Shown here: one piece after another, positions 5,905-7,448 of the stretch
How positions within the stretch are numbered: position 1 is the first letter of the stretch
Layout of the letters: every line of letters begins with the position of its first letter
Source: Comamonadaceae bacterium
Lineage (GTDB): Bacteria; Pseudomonadota; Gammaproteobacteria; Burkholderiales; Burkholderiaceae_C
Direction: 5' to 3'
DNA length: 7,448 bases
Assembly (NCBI GenBank): GCA_947464665.1
Contig: CANHXV010000097.1
Location: 1 to 7,448, forward strand
Notes under the pieces: generated by a model
What the model was told of the DNA's origin: nothing
The model's input: the letters and a program-made list of their open reading frames with translations, nothing else
Databases searched by the model: none
Position numbers and translations under genes: made by a program

Positions 5905-7448
5905 TTATTGTTTGAAATAAAACTCACCGATGGCCTGGTCATAAAGGGCGGGTGTTTGCTCGTGTCCCACCGACTTGGCCAAGCGCACTACCTCAGTGCG
6001 AACATTGCGAAGCACGCGGTCAACTGATACGCCAGGTTTCATCATTTCTTTCACAAAAATTCGAGTGAACAAGCCGTTCTTTTCAGGATCTTTGTCACTT
6101 AGTCGGTCTAGCGCTTGTTGGCCTGAGCCAGCAGAGAACATGACCATCTGACCTGTGGCGGCAGAAGTAGGCGCCAAACCACGTCCGCCTAATGCACGCC
6201 CCTTTGTTTTAAAGGGGTTGTCGCGACAAGCATCAATCACAGCCAACGCGAATTTGGTTTTCTTTTCTTCCAATTCATCCAAGATTTTTTGCAGCAATAT
6301 CGCCTCATCTTTCACCTGATCTTCCCCTTCGCCCTTGATGTCGATGGGCAGCAAATAGTTGGCGCTGCCCAATTGAACACCATGGCCTGCATAGAACACC
6401 AAGACTTCATCACCTCCTTGAACATTGGCGCGGAAGTCGCGAATGGCTTGCTTGAATTTCTTTTCATCTAAGTTCAAGTGCTTGAAAACTTTGTAACCCA
6501 CTTGCTCTAAGGCAATCGCCATGGCATTCGCATCGGCTGCCGCGTTGTTGAGTTTGGAAACGTCTGTGTAGAGATCATTGCCGATGACCAAGGCTTTGCG
6601 GTTTGCAAAAACCAAGGGTTTGGCAGGAACAGCTGCCTCCGCTAATTTAGATTTGGCAGCCTCGGCTTCCGCCTTAGCCTTGTTGGCCTCTGCTAGCTTT
6701 GCATTTGCGGCGGCAACTTCATTCTCTTTTTGCAACTTGGCCAACATCTGACGCATAGCCTCTAATTGCTGCATGACTTTATTTTTCTCATCCTCAAGTT
6801 GTTTGCGCTCCTGCTCGGCACGGCGTCTCTCTGCTAATTCAGCGGCAGAAGGGCCCGATGGCAAAGGAGGTGGTGCCGCGGCTACCGCGACAGGGGGCAA
6901 AATCTGAGAAATAGCGGGTGCATTTACAACCGGTGCATTCGCAGCCACTGGCTGCGGACTTGGTGAAGTAACTGCTTGGGATTTCGCTGGCGCTTCGGCC
7001 ACTTGGACTTTAGGAGGCGTTGCAGCTGGAGGCAAAGGAGCTTTGACAGGTTCTGAAGCTGCAGCGACCACAGTGGTTTGGGTTTGAGGAATAAGCTGCC
7101 CAGCGCTGTTGGTCCATGGCACATTCAGTGCCATGATCGCTTGTGGTTTCTTTTCGAAGAAGGATTTGTAAATTGATTCGATGTAAATTGAATTCCACGT
7201 CGAGATCATTTCGGATTCAGGGCGAGTTATGCCTGCGTCCATGTCGTCTCTGAATTTTTTCAGACCAAAACCCTTAGGCAATGGAATGAGTGCTTCGATT
7301 CGTACTCTGTATCCGTTGTATTGCTGTATTTCCAGCTCAGATACGAACATAGGAGAGTTACCGTACTTTGCTAGATCTTTTAAACCAGGCGCAGCAAGGA
7401 GCCACCAGTCTTTACCGTTCTGCGTCCAATTTGGAAAGGAAAGGTCCA
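5905..7448 (-). CDS. Caspase-domain (peptidase C14, orthocaspase-like) protein, 5' end beyond the window
   Basis: The frame is open from the right edge to TAA at 5905, giving 513 visible codons. ATG at 7350 is in frame but has no ribosome-binding site, and the 32 codons upstream read as ordinary protein, so the true start is probably outside. In order, the product has an unrecognised N-terminal segment of about 110 residues (to near 7120) and a Pro/Ala/Val-rich linker (about 7090-6850). A charged Glu/Lys/Ala coiled coil follows (about 6845-6630), then a C-terminal p20-like caspase domain (about 6605-5910). The catalytic His is in YAGHG (codon 6384-6382) and the Cys in DACRDNP (codon 6228-6226), so the dyad is intact. 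SAGSGQQALD and NGLFTR also match bacterial caspase-like proteins. Substrate and function are unknown. The coiled coil suggests oligomerisation. Whether it is secreted or membrane-bound depends on the missing N-terminus. Confidence 0.88.
   Translation of the reverse strand, partial: DLSFPNWTQNGKDWWLLAAPGLKDLAKYGNSPMFVSELEIQQYNGYRVRIEALIPLPKGFGLKKFRDDMDAGITRPESEMISTWNSIYIESIYKSFFEKKPQAIMALNVPWTNSAGQLIPQTQTTVVAAASEPVKAPLPPAATPPKVQVAEAPAKSQAVTSPSPQPVAANAPVVNAPAISQILPPVAVAAAPPPLPSGPSAAELAERRRAEQERKQLEDEKNKVMQQLEAMRQMLAKLQKENEVAAANAKLAEANKAKAEAEAAKSKLAEAAVPAKPLVFANRKALVIGNDLYTDVSKLNNAAADANAMAIALEQVGYKVFKHLNLDEKKFKQAIRDFRANVQGGDEVLVFYAGHGVQLGSANYLLPIDIKGEGEDQVKDEAILLQKILDELEEKKTKFALAVIDACRDNPFKTKGRALGGRGLAPTSAATGQMVMFSAGSGQQALDRLSDKDPEKNGLFTRIFVKEMMKPGVSVDRVLRNVRTEVVRLAKSVGHEQTPALYDQAIGEFYFKQ

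Noticed and set aside
1..7448. tRNA, rRNA, CRISPR array, insertion sequence or prophage attachment site
   Set aside because: No cloverleaf-like sequence, regularly spaced direct repeats, transposase frame or terminal inverted repeats were seen on either strand.

Overview
The window reads as chromosomal DNA from a betaproteobacterium, most likely order Burkholderiales and perhaps family Comamonadaceae. The reasons are the surE-pcm-nlpD-rlmD gene order, the C-x9-C-x2-C cysteine spacing of RlmD, and an N-terminally extended Pcm. These are family-level impressions from reading the proteins; no database was searched. GC is roughly 50-60% in sampled lines of the left half and drops to about 41% in sampled lines of the Stealth gene.

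Region 1 (1-3626, minus strand) is a compact housekeeping operon. It is transcribed leftward as surE (5'-nucleotidase), pcm (L-isoaspartyl methyltransferase), nlpD (murein-hydrolase activator lipoprotein) and rlmD (23S rRNA U1939 methyltransferase, cut by the left edge). The junctions are a TGATG overlap, a 10-bp gap and an ATGA overlap, so the four genes are almost certainly co-transcribed and probably translationally coupled. Three of them (surE, pcm, nlpD) are the classic stationary-phase/stress neighbours of rpoS, yet rpoS is absent from its usual place after nlpD.

Region 2 (3627-4703) is a divergent intergenic region with a likely surE promoter and a perfect dyad. It is followed by one plus-strand gene for a zinc-independent NAD(P)H:quinone oxidoreductase-type MDR protein with a GTG start.

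Region 3 (4700-7448, minus strand) looks accessory. It holds a solitary Stealth-family sugar-phosphate transferase, which resembles the catalytic core of eukaryotic GlcNAc-1-phosphotransferase, and a large caspase-domain protein whose N-terminus runs off the right edge. The Stealth gene ends tail-to-tail with the oxidoreductase, with a 4-bp overlap and a perfect 7-bp inverted repeat at the junction. No complete novel system is demonstrable here. The most interesting items are the missing rpoS, the AT-rich solitary Stealth gene and the multi-domain caspase protein. No RNA genes, CRISPR arrays or insertion sequences were seen, and no gene-free stretch exceeds 300 bp.
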